In this document: positions 1 through 12,787 of the stretch, one piece after another | Numbering within the stretch: the first letter of the stretch is position 1 | Layout: every line of letters begins with the position of its first letter | Translations under genes and position numbers: made by a program | The notes under the pieces: generated by a model | What the model saw: the letters and a program-made list of their open reading frames with translations, nothing else | What the model was told of the DNA's origin: nothing | The model's database searches: none | NCBI GenBank assembly: GCA_002007465.1 | Contig: LNAC01000744.1 | Location: 85,408 to 149,407, forward strand | Direction: 5' to 3' | Origin: Ailurus styani | Taxonomy: Eukaryota > Chordata > Mammalia > Carnivora > Ailuridae | Length of the DNA stretch: 64,000 nucleotides

Positions 1-2970
1 AAACAGCCTTGCAGAGTGGTATCAGCCTAGCTGCCAAGATCAGTCACCAAATTATTACCCACCCACCCACCTCTTCAAGTGTAAGCCCTGAGAGGCCAGG
101 ATCCCCATTGCAGACACCACTTCAAAACCACACTAGACATGCAGGCTGGTATACAGTCAGAGCTCAATAACGGAATGAATGAATCACGATGCCTTCAAAC
201 CTCCCTGCTGCCCCCCACCACCCACTAGCTATATGACCCTGCTCGGTCCCTTAACCACTCTGAGCTGCCGCTTCCCTCATCAATACAATGAGATAGTGCC
301 GGTAAAATATAGACTTTCTTCTTAGTGAGATGAGGTGGTGGGGTACCCCATCTGCGTTGTCACTCAAATATGGTGGGCATGCAAACGGCGGAGATAGTTT
401 ACACTTTGTAAAATCTGCAGCTTCTGCTGCTACGAGTCCCAGGTAGCAGATCTTACTTTTTAGGAAGTTAGTGCAGTGACGTAGCTAAGAGCTCATGCTC
501 TGGAGACCCGAAACTTGGCTCCAATTCCTGCCTCCACCCCTCACTACCTGCGTGATGCTGGGCAAGTCTATCTATACAACACAGCTGCCCTGAGGCTTCC
601 ATGAGCTCAGTCCCATGCTGTCCCCGGCACATAGTAGGTGCTCAATTTGTGTTAGTCATTAGCACCGGTTTCCACCGCGAAACCCTATGAGGCAGACAAG
701 ACCGTCCCCAGGGTGCAAAAGAGGAAACCAGAGCTGGGCAGGTGGAGAGGCGTGTCTGTCGGCAGAACCAGAACTAGACATCTTCTGCCCCCAAGGCCCA
801 CCACAGCTGCCAGAAATAAGGCGGCATATCACCATGCCGGCCTCCACCCCTTGTCCCCGTGGAGAAGTGAAACACAAACCCACCAGTGTCAGAAAGAAGA
901 GAAGGAACCAGCTAAGGTGAAGAGAGCCAAGCGGCCCCCAAATCCTGCCAAAAGGACAGTCTAGGACAAGGTCAAGTGGAGGGCGGCGAGAGGGTGGGGG
1001 GAGTGGGAGGATAGTGTGACAAGAAGGGGACTGGTGGCTGAGTCGGCCAGTGGCAAGGGGTGAAAAGCCAATCCTGAGAATGCGGAAGGAAGCCTTTTTA
1101 TCAGCGTTAACAAGAACAGAGAGGGAAGTTGTTTGCATCTGGCCAGATACCTCAGCTATGACCTCCTGTCTCGAAGAGAAGGGTCCTTGCAAGCTTTGCT
1201 TTCAAAAGTCTCTTGGGAAAAAACACATGGCCCCGATTCTTAGAAGCTGCCCTCACCCCAACTGCACAAACGTCTCAGCTGTTCTCTCACTGGCTCCCAG
1301 GGGTGGGCCTTCTGCCTGGCGCACCTTCAGGCTCTCCTGAGAGTTGACATTTCCCAGGCTTTCAGCCTATCCATTTTAGAGGTGCAAGACTGAGGCTGGA
1401 ACCCGGCCTCTCCAGTCCTCACTCTGCCATTAGCCCGCTCTGGGACCCTGGTGGCTCCCCTTGCTGGGCCTCAGTTTTCCCATCTGCAAAGTGGACGTGT
1501 TTAGACCACATCTTCCTTTCAGCCCTCCCTCTTCCTTTCCCTCTAGAGGGTGTAGAATTCAAAGGCAAAAGTCACCCCGATCAAATGGCGTGAATCAGTT
1601 AATAACCCAGCCCGGAGGTCAGCCTCTGGAAGCCATTTAAGATGGCCCGGGGATCTGAGATTCCAAACCCCACAGGCAAGCAGAAGTGTTGCCTCCCACA
1701 CTGAGCCACCTCCCTTCCTGAGCGATCCTGCTCCCATTCTGTGGGTGAAGCAGCTGTGCCTTCTGCAGAGTTCTGATGCCAAGCACGTTGTAGGTCTTAG
1801 ACCGGGCAGGATGCTCCATCTGGACTGAGCGTTGACTGAGCACGAGCCGATGGTAACCACGTCTTTCCTCCTCACAGCAGGCCCAGGTGAGACACACACA
1901 CTTCCTCCGTGCATTTTATGTCCACGGAAGCTGAGGCCTGCAGGGGCACCTGGCCCGGGTCACCTGACTGCAGGCGGCAAAGCAGGGGTTCAAACCCAAC
2001 ATGAGTGACTCCTTCCACCGGAGCCACCCAATTTAAATCAACACCAGGTGATTGGAATATGTGTCATTTTCTTCCTCTCTTAACTAAAATATTACCCCCT
2101 TGTCAAGAACGTGGATTACTTGCATTTTAAAAGGGACTGAACACTTGAAGCATTTCCAGATAACATGATACGTTGTCTGGAATTTGATTTAAACGAATCC
2201 AGTTTTGGGGGAAATATAAATAAAGCAAAATGGTGCAGGAATGGGCATTTCCTGAAGCTGGGTCTTGGGTGGGAGGTTCTTTATACCATTCTCTCCCATT
2301 GTGACCGTGTGTGAAAATGTCCCTGATCATTTAAAAACGTAGTTTACATTTAGCGTGTAAAGAGTAATTAATTCAGAAGAAGCAAAGCGGCCCCGGGGAA
2401 AGGCCCTGTCCCGGGGTGGTAGTGGGGTGTCACCCCACCCTGCAGCTGAAAGCACTTTAAGGGCGCCTCGAAGGCATTCATTTTGGTCTCCGGGTTCTGC
2501 TCTCCCTGGACCACAAGGGCCCTCTCTGCAACCAAGAGAGCAGTTTGCCCCGAAACTGCCAGCCAAGTGGCAATGCGTGCGAGGGTTCCTGAAGCCACAC
2601 TGCGGTTTTGTGACGGGGTTTGGAACCATACAGCGTTCGTGTTCACCCAGTTGGGACATCTGGGGAATCTCTTATCAATGTGCCAGCAAAGGGATAGGAG
2701 CTGTATATGTCTGGGGGCACGCAGAAAATTAGGGATGACGAGATCTCGACTTGCACACGATGGCCAAGTTATCTGGAGCGGCCCCTCTCCACAGGCCCCC
2801 AGAGGCCTAGTGCCCTCTGCCCTTGCCTCCCTTCCCTGGAAGCTCCACGTGTCCCTCCAGACTCCCCCAAAACAAGGATACCTCCTGTTTGCAACCTTCC
2901 TTGTTTGCAACTGCTCCTTCCTCAGCCAAGTAGAACTTACCTCTCTATTGGCCTTCATTCTATTAAGCTG
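1..2970. other. Intergenic sequence with an old MIR relic, no gene
   Basis: A MIR-like relic lies at about 480-650 (core 'tgatgctgggcaagtct', then an L2/MIR-style tail 'cacatagtaggtgctcaa'). A second MIR-type tail is near 1420-1510. The open frames of 60-196 codons on both strands overlap each other, lack splice-supported partners and show no family I recognise. Confidence 0.55.
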
Positions 2971-3420
2971 TAGTCGGGCATTTATTCAATGGTTGAGCAC
3001 CAACTATATGTACTGGGTTATAGCACAATAGGAAGCGGACAGATAGACAGATGATGGGGGCATAGATAACATACAAAGCATGGAATGGACTTGGTACCCA
3101 TGCTCCAAGGGCTTCTAACTTCCTAGGGGGGAACGGCCATCATGAACTATTGATACTATTCATCGTCAAATTATGAGTCTGACAAGTGCTTTAGAGAAGT
3201 GTGGCAGCTGTGAAGGCACATAAGGAAGAATGCGGTCTGATGGGGTGGGGGCACACAGAGGATTCAAAGTAGGCTTCTTGGAGAAAATAGTGTCTAAACT
3301 GGGATCTGGAGATTTGAGGCATTTCTGGTCAAATGGAAAAGAGGTTATTCCTGATGGAGAAAACAGCACGTGCAGAGGCCTTCCGGCTTAGTGGAAGGAA
3401 GTAAAGAAATACAGTATGGA
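2970..3420 (-). mobile_element. L2 LINE relic
   Basis: Antisense L2 3'-region pattern: 'catttattcaatggttgagcacc', then the 'caagtgctttagagaag' and 'aggcttcttggagaaaatag' blocks in order. Diverged and incomplete. Confidence 0.6.
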
Positions 3421-3530
3421 CTCTGTAGTCTTAAGGAGAACGAGCAGGGAGGAGATCCTAGAGCTGGATGAGTAGGAGCTAGTCGCAGATACCAAAGGAT
3501 CTTGAAGGCCAATGAGGTACTCATGAGGTA

Positions 3531-3590
3531 CTGTGTGTGTGCGCACGTACGTGTGTGTATGAGTGTGTGTGTGTGTGTGTGTGTGTGTGG
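3531..3590. repeat. (TG)n microsatellite with interruptions
   Basis: Alternating purine-pyrimidine tract of about 58 bp including GCGCACGTACGTG. Z-DNA-prone. Confidence 0.9.
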
Positions 3591-5400
3591 TGTACCATTG
3601 CTCTTTTCAACCCGAAAGGATCTCTCTGGATATAGGGGCTTGAATGGCTCAGAGCAGGGAAAGGTGGATGCTGCTGAGCCTGGGCTAGCTAGCTCATATG
3701 GCACATTTGTGAGAAGTAGGAGGAAGCACCCTTCAAGGAGGACACAGCCCTCTAGACCCATGCTTGGGAAATGGAACCTGGCTTGAATTTCAGCACCCAT
3801 TAACTCTGAGCCTGTACCCTTGTGCGATGAACAACGTGTACAGATGTACACAATGGACTGGGGTTCTGGGAAATAGAGAAATCAGAATGCTGTAGAACAT
3901 CTGTTGACAAATCTTCCTCCTCCACTTTCAGTACCTTGAATTCTGAGTTCTTGAGTTCATTGTTGTAACCCCAGTGCACATAGGAGATGCTCCAAATGTT
4001 TGCTGAATGGATTATTCTTTGGCCACATTTTTTCCCTTTAGACTTTCTGTCCTCTGTTCTTTTCTACTCAATTCATAATGGCTTCCTTTTAATGCACACC
4101 TGCTAGGTGTTAGGAAGCAATGTGTTAGATGTGTTAGACAATTTGCCTTTTTAGTTTACCAAATATTTTGTCCTCTGTCCATTTGACAGTGACTGCGGCC
4201 ACGGTCACATAGCCAAGAAGGTGGGCAAGGAGCAGGTCATACTGTGTGTGAATCTTCCAAATCCTAAGGGCATGGAGACCGGGTAGGGAGCAGCACACCT
4301 TTTGGTAAATGTTCTTGTAGTTGAATCTCTAAACTTTGAACCCTAGAAGGTCAGAGCTGAAATGGACCATGTATGACTTCATTTTACAGATGGGTCACCG
4401 AGGCCCAGAGAAAGGCTGGAAATTGCTCAGAGTCACCGAGTGAGTCAGAGCCAGAGCAGGACTGGAAACCAGGTCCCTTGACAGGTTTGGAAGAAGTAGA
4501 TAGATATCAGGAGCGGAGATTAGAAGAGAAAGACCAAGGGGGGAAATAGCTCTCTCAAGATGGTATCTGATGGTGATGGTTATCCTCGAGGCTGCTAGGG
4601 GTTAGCGCAGGACACCAAACAGTCCTTGGAAACTATCTGAAGGGGAAGAGAAGGTAGAGAAAACAGGACTTCCTCAAGGAACGGGTGGGTCTCTAAACGG
4701 GAATCCATCTGGATCCAGCCTGCCCATGAATTTTTCAGACATGAAGTGCAATTTCTGGTTCTGGGCCTGGTCAGTCTGGAGACCCTTGGCCACGAGCCAG
4801 GACAGCCTTCACTGCCAGCAAGCCTCTGACAGCCTGCTGTGAGGACAGAGGGTGAAGGCAGAGAGAAGGCCTGGTTCCCCTTCCCGGGGGGGCCCCCGCC
4901 ACAGGCGCCCTCTGAGGGGCCCCGCTCCGGTTCTCTGTCAGTGCCTGCTGGGGGTTTTCCTGGTTCTGGGTCTGTATCAGAGCTCCTCTTAGGTCACGTT
5001 GCCTCGGGTCCCAGTAGCGTTGCCCTGAGCTGGAAAATCCCTCAGAGCCCGAGCAGCCCGTGACCATAAAGGCAGGAAACTGTGACACGGAGGCACGCAG
5101 GGTGTGAGGTTTATTCTTGGTGTGTGGTTGGGAAGGGCGGGGCTGAGCAGGGGTGGAGTGGGATGGGAGAGTCAGGAGAGAAAAGAGAAATCCAAAAAGA
5201 AGGAACCAGGGAGAATTTCAGACTAGTTTTCCTTCCCAGAGTGTCACCTTTGCTTCCGGCTCCCAGGATTGTGTCCCTACCTTGAGACTCCATGGAGACT
5301 CTTGGGGGATGTCTCAGGATCCAGGGTGTAGCATATCAATTCAGGGAGCCCGACCTGTGGGGCCTGGTAGTAGTAGCAACAGTAGTAGTGCAAGTAATAG
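3590..5400. other. Intergenic, MIR/L2 relics, no gene
   Basis: An L2-like tail lies near 3940-4015 and a minus-strand MIR-like core near 4335-4490 ('cattttacagatgggtcaccgaggcccagag'). The remainder is unassigned. A short AGT-rich trinucleotide tract sits at 5367-5403. Confidence 0.5.
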
Positions 5401-5404
5401 TTGT

Positions 5405-6030
5405 CGTTAATAAAACACTTTCTAGATGCTGGGCTTTGTGTACCTAGTACAGTGCCTGACACACAGAGAGACCTCAATAAATGGCAGCCTTGTTTTAATC
5501 CACATGTCCACCCAAGAAATAGCTCTTAATCCCATTTGATAGATGGGATAACTAAAGCTCAAAGAGCGTAAGTCATTTTCCCACCGTCATACAGCTATTC
5601 ATTTGTCCGCGGACTCAACAAATATGTATCGATTCCTCCCATGTGGTGGCCACTGGCCTAGATGAGAGGAATAGAGCCCTGAGCACAGCTCCTGTTATCG
5701 AGTTTATTTGTGTATGTTCTAGTGAAGGGTGAACAAATAAGCAAATCAGCAAGGAGAGCAATTCTAGATGGGGATAGGAAGCAAGCAAAGCAAGGAAATA
5801 GAGATGGTGAGCACGGTGGTGTTTTGTGAGCAAAAGCAGTAAGGGGAGGCTCTTTTTCAGAGGTACCATGTGAGCTACGGTGGAATGGGTGGGAAGGAGC
5901 TCGGGAAGGGCTGTTCTCAGCAGGACTAACAGCGAGAGCCAAGGCCCTGGGGTGGGAAAGAACCTGGTAGGTTTCTAGGAGGTCCAAGGAGGAACCGATG
6001 TAAGCAAGGAGAAGCGTGGGAGAAGAAGGG
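5405..6030. mobile_element. L2 and MIR relics
   Basis: L2 3' end in plus orientation at 5405-5490 ('cagtgcctgacacacag...ctcaataaatg'). Then a minus MIR core at 5510-5600 and an antisense L2 segment at 5600-6030 ('caacaaatatgtatcgattcctcccatgtg...'). Confidence 0.6.
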
Positions 6031-8470
6031 GTGGGGCAGCAGGGCCCGGGTCACGGCAGCCTTCCAGACCAAGGGAAAGGGACAGTTTCGTGAGGGGCTG
6101 TCGGGAGCAGAGGCTGGATTTTCATCCATAAATCCAGGCCTCCACGGCCAGCCCGGGCTCTGCCCCGTCAGCCCAGGCCTCAGTCCTGACTCCCCTGGGT
6201 CTCTGCTGGCCACAACCCCCTCTACTCGCACAGCCTCTCAGGCCTGTGGGTTCCCCACTGAATGACAGGAACAAACTCGGGTTATCAGACAGGCAGGCCT
6301 AAGGAAGCCATTCCAACCCAAGATTCCGCCTTCCTGGCTCCCCGCAGAATTCTGTGTCTTCTCCTGCCTCCATTCACCATTCCCTCACGGTAGAGTCAGC
6401 ATTGGCCTGACCTGGGTTCAAGTCCTACCCTCCTCACCAGTGGGACAGTGGGTAAGTACCCTCATCACCTCTCCAAGCCGCGTTTCCCTGCCCTGTGAAG
6501 TGTGCTTTCACAGGGATGTGGGTGAACACAGTTAGGATAGGAGGACTATGTGCACGTATCGAGAACCTGCTCAGGGCCAAGCATATGCTCATTGCTTTAC
6601 AGGCATGAACTCAGTTTACCCTCGTATCAACAACACGAGAGAGCTAGAGTCAGAGCCAGCTTCCTGAGTGCATGGCATGCACAGTCACACAGGGCCACCC
6701 CGTGCTTCAAAGGCCCCCCGCTTGGTTTTGTACTCAGCCATTGCCATCTTGAAAGTCTTCATTTTTTAACAAGGGCCCCCACATTCTCACTTTACCCTGG
6801 GCCCTACAAATGATGCAGCTGAACCTGATTATGATCTATTCATCCAAATATTCAAGAGGTATTTATTAAACCAGGCATGGTTTAAGGCCCTGAGGAGGTA
6901 GGAGTGAACAAACAGAATTCTCCACCCTCGTGCAGTTTACTTTGCATCACCTGCTAGGTGAGAGAAGGGAGGTTCAGAGACAGTAAGGACCTGCCCAAGG
7001 TCACACAGTGAGAAAGGGGGTGCCCAGCTTCCAACTCAGAGCTCATGCTGCGATACCAACCCTCCCCACCCCCCTGCCCTGCCCCACAACCACAACCACA
7101 CTGGCTACCCCAGAGTAAGCCTGGAAGATGTCTAACAGGATCCCAGGCAAAGAAATACCAAATACTGTTCCAAGAGTTTTAAATGTATTAACCCATTTAG
7201 TTACAGCAACCCCATTTTAGAGACAAGGAGTTGGAGTCCCAGAGAAGTTAGGTGGCTTGCTCAGAGTCACAGGGCTTGTAAGATGCAGGGTTGAAATTAG
7301 GAACCCAAGGAGACTGGCTTAGAGCCACGCTCTTGGCCACGCCAGCACGTTGTCTTTTGAAGTAATCATTTAGAAAATAGGACTTTTATGATTATTTTCA
7401 TCACTGCCGATTTTTGTTTCTGTCTCTGGAGCCCCCATGCACATATGAGGCATGACCCAAATCCCTTTGTGCAGAATGCAAGGATTAACACATGAATAAG
7501 CAGACTCGTTCGACATACGCACCACCCCCCACAGCACCCGACCATCCCAGATCTGACCCGATTTGTCACCTTGACACCCAGCTTCTCTGTCTTGCCTTGA
7601 GCCAGTGATGAAATCTCTCAGAGCTCAGGATGTAGAACACAGGGTCGTGTCTTCCAGTAAACAGGCGGGGGCTTGCAGGGAGGGGGAGCTGTGGGGAGGA
7701 GTTCACAGTGATGGTTATCACTGTGTAAAAGCTTTCCTTTTCCTCCCAACGTGACGACGTGAGGACCGGGGCTCCTGGGCAGAGGTTCCCTCCCCCCAAA
7801 GACTGTCACTGTTCAGAGGGTCCCATCTCCCATGCGTGGGCTGATTTGAAGACTGTGTCAGTCGGGCAGGCTGTAAGCAGTGGGTGGTTTCTCAGACTCC
7901 AGAGAGACCCCTGCCCAGACTTGGCATTATGCTCACTGGTGCCTGACGTCCCGTCATTCATTTATTATTCAGCAAGGACTTATTGTGGACCTACAATGTG
8001 TCGGACACTTTTCTAGGACCTGGGGAGTGAAACAGACAAAAATCCCTACCCTCAGGGGCCTTGTATTCTTGTCCAAGATATTTCCCCTGGAAATTCTCTT
8101 GAATGGATGACAGACGTTGGGTATTTTACCTTGTTGGGTGCTGGATATTTTTTCACTCTATAAATATTATCGAGTGTTGTCAGGACACAGTTAAGGTACT
8201 TATTAATTGTTTCAGGTTCAGAGAAGGTAAGGGCCTGCTCAAGGTCACACAGTGAGCCCTTGTGTGATCTGGCTCCTATTACTCTATTTTGTCCAGAATC
8301 AGTTTTTCTTTAACTACAAAGGCTCTAGGCCTGGGAGAGGTAAGACTTGAAAGCCCATTAGTTACTTATACTTTCAGGTGAATGACTTTCTAAGATCCTT
8401 GCTGAAGCATTGTGGTTGCAGGAAGTGAAGAACTGGAAGACACTAGCTCAGAATGTAGGACCCAGAAGAA
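6030..8470. other. Intergenic with MIR and L2 relics, no gene
   Basis: MIR-like plus at 6385-6500. L2 minus at 6830-6950. MIR minus at 6950-7040, 7180-7330 ('aacccatttagttacagcaaccccattttagag') and 8205-8260. L2 minus at 7955-8060 ('gtgtcggacacttttctagg'). The rest (for example 7340-7900) has no feature I can name. Confidence 0.55.
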
Positions 8471-8490
8471 AAATTAAAAAATGCTCATGG

Positions 8491-8663
8491 AGGGGCACCT
8501 GGGTGGCTCAGTTGGTGAAGCAGCCACCTTCAGTTCAGGTCATGATCTCAGGGTCCTGGGGTCGAGCCCCAAATTGGGCTCTCTGCTCTCTCTCCCTCTG
8601 CTCCCCCCTTCATCCCCCCTCACCTGCTTGTGTTCTCTCTCAAATAAATAAAATCTTTTTTTA
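8491..8663 (+). mobile_element. CAN-SINE, outer member of a nested pair
   Basis: Starts GGGGCACCTGGGTGGCTCAG and ends CAAATAAATAAAATCTTT. Its target-site duplication is AAAAAATGCTCATGG (8476-8490) against AAAAAATGTTCATGG (8871-8885), outside the second SINE, so this copy is the older host. Confidence 0.92.
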
Positions 8664-8664
8664 A

Positions 8665-8848
8665 GGATATTATTAAAAAGATTTTATTTATTTATTTGAG
8701 AGAGAGGGAAAACACAAAGGGAGAGGGAGAGGGAGAAGCAGACTCCCAGCTGAGCAGAGAGCCTGATGTGGAGCTCAATCCCAGGAGCCTGGGATCACAA
8801 CCTGAGCCAAAGCCAAAGGCTTAACTGACTAAGCCGCCCAGGTACCCC
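8665..8848 (-). mobile_element. CAN-SINE nested in the tail of the previous copy
   Basis: Antisense copy (AAAGATTTTATTTATTTATT ... CCGCCCAGGTACCCC). The host SINE tail is duplicated on both sides: CTCAAATAAATAAAATCTTT (8639-8658) and CTCAAATAAATCAAATCTTT (8848-8867), showing insertion into that tail. Confidence 0.9.
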
Positions 8849-8885
8849 TCAAATAAATCAAATCTTTAAAAAAAAATGTTCATGG

Positions 8886-9870
8886 GGCCATTATTTCATT
8901 TGAATTCATCACCATCTTGCAAATCTGCCAATAGGTCAAAGGCTTCTTCCCACTTTATAGATGAGGGATGAGCCTCGGAGAGCTTGGATGACTGGCTCAA
9001 AGCCAGGCGGCTGGCGAAGACCCAGAGCTATTACTTCTGCCCTAGAGCTCCTTCCAATAAACCTTGGGTCAGGGGTCACCACCAAGAGAGGGAGAACAAA
9101 GGGGCATCTATGGTCCCCAGCACTTGTGCTCACTTGGTTAGTTCACACAGAGGGGGCCTTGCCCCTTCTGCTTCAGGTTTTTCTGAGAAACAGCCTCGGG
9201 GCAGAAACCAGTACAGCTTGGGTCACCGGAGCAGCAGCTACAGGTTAGGAAAACAGTGAGCAATCTGACAAGAATGTAGATGCCACAACAGCAGGGACCA
9301 CATCCGTTTCGGTGACCCCGGGGGCCCAGTGCCTATCACAGTACCTGACCCCCAGTAGGCTGTCAAAGAATATTTGTTGGACAGCAAAGCACGAAGGAAT
9401 GGATTTGGGGGTTACACAGACAATGATGAACAACTGCCTCAGTTACTTCATCGACCAAGTGGAGACGGTGATCCCCGACTTCTAATGCTGCTTTTCAATT
9501 TTGTTCATGTATTTTATGCTCCATGGCGGTGGGGGCTTGTGTCTGTTTTATTTAAGTACTGCTTCTATCCCTGGCATCGAAAACAGTACCCATCACACAG
9601 TAGGTCCTTAAGAACTGCACGTTGGGTGAAGGGACAAGAGGGAAACATCTAGGTTTCAGTGAACGTGTGCCTAATAGGTCCCAACACAGCCCTATGGTTA
9701 AGAGCAAGGAATTTGAAGTCAGACCTGAGTTTGACCCCCGGCTCTGTCTCTTATTAGCTGTATGACCTCCAAAAAATCTGACTGTCAGTTTTCCCCAGGA
9801 CATGTGATGAGGGGAGTCATCTTCTCTGCATGAGGGGTCCTGAGGATTAAGAGAGATCCTGTGTAATGAG
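8886..9870. other. MIR and L2 relics, no gene
   Basis: MIR-like minus at 8895-9035. L2 3' ends plus at 9270-9400 ('gtgcctatcacagtacctgaccc') and 9480-9630. MIR plus at 9685-9870 ('tattagctgtatgacctcc'). Confidence 0.55.
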
Positions 9871-10156
9871 TGCTTAGCATAGAACCAGGAACAAAGAAAA
9901 TGCTCCAAAGTTATTTAAGAGTTTATGTGTCTAAGAGTGAGGGTGCATTTTTTAAGGGCCATTTTTCTCCAAAAGGACTTTTATCCCTGAGGTTCCCCAA
10001 AAGGACTACAGAGGTTGTTCTCCTAAAAGATGAGGCTGCCTGGAAAATGAATTTCTTTCACATCTGTTGGCAACTTAGAAACCCCTCCAGCCTGCAGAGT
10101 AGCACCCCGTCCTGCCTGACGCTGGCTAGATCCTGGTGCAGCCAGATTCACCGTGC

Positions 10157-10184
10157 GGGGGGGGTGGGGTGGGGTGGGGGTAGC

Positions 10185-10233
<49 letters not shown>

Positions 10234-10238
10234 CGCAC
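10157..10238. repeat. G-run cluster joined to a (GT)n(GC)n alternating tract
   Basis: Five G-runs (10157-10164, 10166-10169, 10171-10174, 10176-10180, 10185-10187) are followed directly by about 52 bp of strictly alternating GT then GC (10187-10238). This is a G4-type pattern fused to a strong Z-DNA-type pattern. Confidence 0.9.
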
Positions 10239-10239
10239 C

Positions 10240-10793
10240 AGCCTCTCTGCCCAGAGCCCCACTCTGCAGAAGCCCTTTGAAACTGGGATGTGCTTTTTCT
10301 TGTCTGGTTGGCCTGGCCTCAAACTAATAAGCAGCACGTTCCCATACCGGGGTGAGGTGGGTACCAGAGAGATCACCAGCGGAGATAGCAAGTGAAATCT
10401 AGTCCCTCAGCGAAGAAGGCCACAGCAGATGAAGTGATTGCCCTGGCCTCAGCCATTCCCCCTGGGGCTCATCCACCCTCATGGATACAGCTAGTCCAAC
10501 TCACAGGTCGGAGTTCTGGGCTTCCTCAGCTTGTGAAACCTGTGAATATCATAGATATTTGTCAATTTTTGCCTTAAAAATGTTGGTCATTATCAAGGAG
10601 GATTGCACGGCTTTGAAAAGAACAGCCAATGAGGCTGGTCTTGCTGTAGACTGCCAGGCAGGGGGAGCCGTCCCAAAGGGTGATTAGACAAGCCTCTGAC
10701 CCCAGAGGCTGAGATAATTCTGAAGATAAGGTAGGAAGGGGGCAGGCCACAGCCAATGCTCTCAATTCATGAAAGCAATTGTTCTCTTGATTT
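10240..10793. other. Unassigned intergenic sequence
   Basis: No recognised repeat or exon between the GT/GC tract and the next CAN-SINE. Short overlapping open frames only. Confidence 0.4.
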
Positions 10794-10809
10794 AAGAAGG
10801 GGATTCCAG

Positions 10810-11001
10810 GGGCACCTGGTAGCTCAGTTGGTTGAGCACCTGACTCTTGCTTTTGGCTCCGGTCACAATCTGGGGGTCCCGAGATGAGCCCCGCTTTGGG
10901 CACCGTGCTCAGTGTAGAGTTTGCTTGTCCCTCTTCGTTCCCCGACCTTGTGCTCTCTCTCACTCTCAAATAAATAAAAACATAAATAAAATCTTCCAAA
11001 A
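10810..11001 (+). mobile_element. CAN-SINE
   Basis: Diverged copy starting GGGCACCTGGTAGCTCAG with an A-rich tail. Target-site duplication AAGAAGGGGATTCCAG (10794-10809) against AAGAAGGAGATTCTAG (11002-11017). Confidence 0.9.
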
Positions 11002-11234
11002 AAGAAGGAGATTCTAGATCTAAGTGTCTCTATTTCCTTGTGATGGTCAAAAGTCCAACCCATGTTTGAGGCTCATTCACACCTCACTTCTTTGGGGAGT
11101 TTTCTGGAGCTTAAGTTTCTCAGGCCTCACTACTCTCAGCGGCTTTCCTCCCCATCTGCTCTTCTCCACAGTAAGCTCCCCTAAAACACAGGTGTCTGAG
11201 TGTGTCTGTAGCTAGCTGGTGTGCTTTCACTCAT

Positions 11235-11475
11235 TCATTCAGAAATAGGCAGTATGGTCCAATGGTTAGGAGTGCACCTGGGCGCCAGAGGGCTAGAAGT
11301 TGTTCTGAAGTGGTAACTGATCCACTTACTCTCTGAGCCTCAGTCCTCTCACCTCTAAAATGGACATAATAGTACCAACCTCATAAGGCTGGGTGACAGT
11401 CGACTAACTGAACACCCACAAAGCGTTAGAAGAGTGACTGGCATATAGTTAGCTCTCAATAAATAAGACACACAC
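11235..11475 (+). mobile_element. MIR relic with L2-like tail
   Basis: MIR pattern 'ctctgagcctcagtcctctcacctctaaaatgg', then 'agctctcaataaataag'. Old and diverged. Confidence 0.6.
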
Positions 11476-11722
11476 TGTTCTTATTCCCTAACAGCCGAGA
11501 CCAAAGGGAGAAATGAGGGATGATAAATCTGGGCATAACTCATGTAAGCACAGGAAAAGCAGAAGTGCAGCCAGCCCTTGGGACCACAGAAGGGCTTTCT
11601 CTGGCTCTATGTCTCTCTCTCTGTCTTTCTGTCTCTCTGATCATCTTGTCTTTGCCTGTCAGCTTCATTCCCTCAAACTGGCCCCTTCCATGTGACAGGA
11701 AACAAGGCCACCAAAGCATCTT

Positions 11723-11925
11723 TTTTTTTTTTTAAGATTTTATTTATTTATTTGACACAGAGAGAGAGATCAGATCACAAGTAGGCAGAGAGACAGGCAG
11801 AGAGAGAGGAGGAAGCAGGCTCCCTGCCAAGCAGGGAGCCCGATGCGGGCCTCGATCCCAGGAACCTGAGATCATGACCTGAGCCGAAGGCAGAGGCTTT
11901 AACCCACTGAGCCACCCAGGTGCCC
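11723..11925 (-). mobile_element. CAN-SINE, young type with perfect target-site duplication
   Basis: Full-length antisense copy. The 15-bp duplication CCACCAAAGCATCTT is identical at 11708-11722 and 11926-11940, indicating recent insertion. Confidence 0.96.
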
Positions 11926-11940
11926 CCACCAAAGCATCTT

Positions 11941-12785
11941 ATTTCCATAGAGAGAAACTGAATTTTCTTCCCTAGATCCAAAATCCCGGGGAAAGACTCT
12001 GATGGGTCCAGCTTGGGTCATGTGTTTATTCCCTGGATCAATTGAGTATGGGGCGATGGGCAGGGGGTGGAGATGGAGTTGCACAGCAAGATGTAACCAC
12101 CAGGGGGCCTCTACCCAAGTATCAGGACCCCCCCACCACCACCAATGAGGGAAACCCCCACTTTAGCCCCTGAGAATATCCGATGCTGTCTTCTTACCAC
12201 ACTTCACACTTTTATTGTGTACTGGCCTGAACGAATGTCATTTCCTCTAGTAGACTATAAGCTCCCTAAGAACAGAAATGATGTTGGGTTCTATTTTCAT
12301 TCTTCTCTCTTCCCTCTCACCCTGCCCATCACACACAGGGTGTCAACATCAAGCACACTGCTAGTCACATGGTCATGGAATGTCCCAGATAAGGAAAGAG
12401 CTTGAAGAGCTAAGACACAGAGACAGCAAGTTACCCAACGTCACACAGCTCCAACTAGACTCCAGGTCTCCTGCCTGTGATTTCTGATCGATTCTCTCTC
12501 TCCTAGGGTTACAGCTCCAGTCCTTATCCCCACAAGGAAACCTCCACCTAGCCCAGTCACTTCCTGCCTCTTGGGCTTATCTCAAAAGTTCTATCCATCT
12601 TCAAGGTGCTTATTATTTTTATTATTTTTTTATAGTTGCCCGAGGCGCCCTCACTGACCCACTTTCCTCTCATTAGAGATAAAGGGATTTGTATTCCAAC
12701 CACGACGGTGGCTTGCTTTCTGAAATTGGCCTCGCCCCCCTCACCTTCAAGGCTTTCACACTGTGGCTTCCTCTGTGTGGAAGGC
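11941..12785. other. Intergenic with L2/MIR relics, no gene
   Basis: L2-like plus at about 12190-12360 ('gtagactataagctccctaagaacagaaatgatgt'). A minus MIR-like segment lies near 12400-12490. An AT-rich (TTATT)-type run is at 12610-12635. Confidence 0.5.
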
Positions 12786-12787
12786 TA

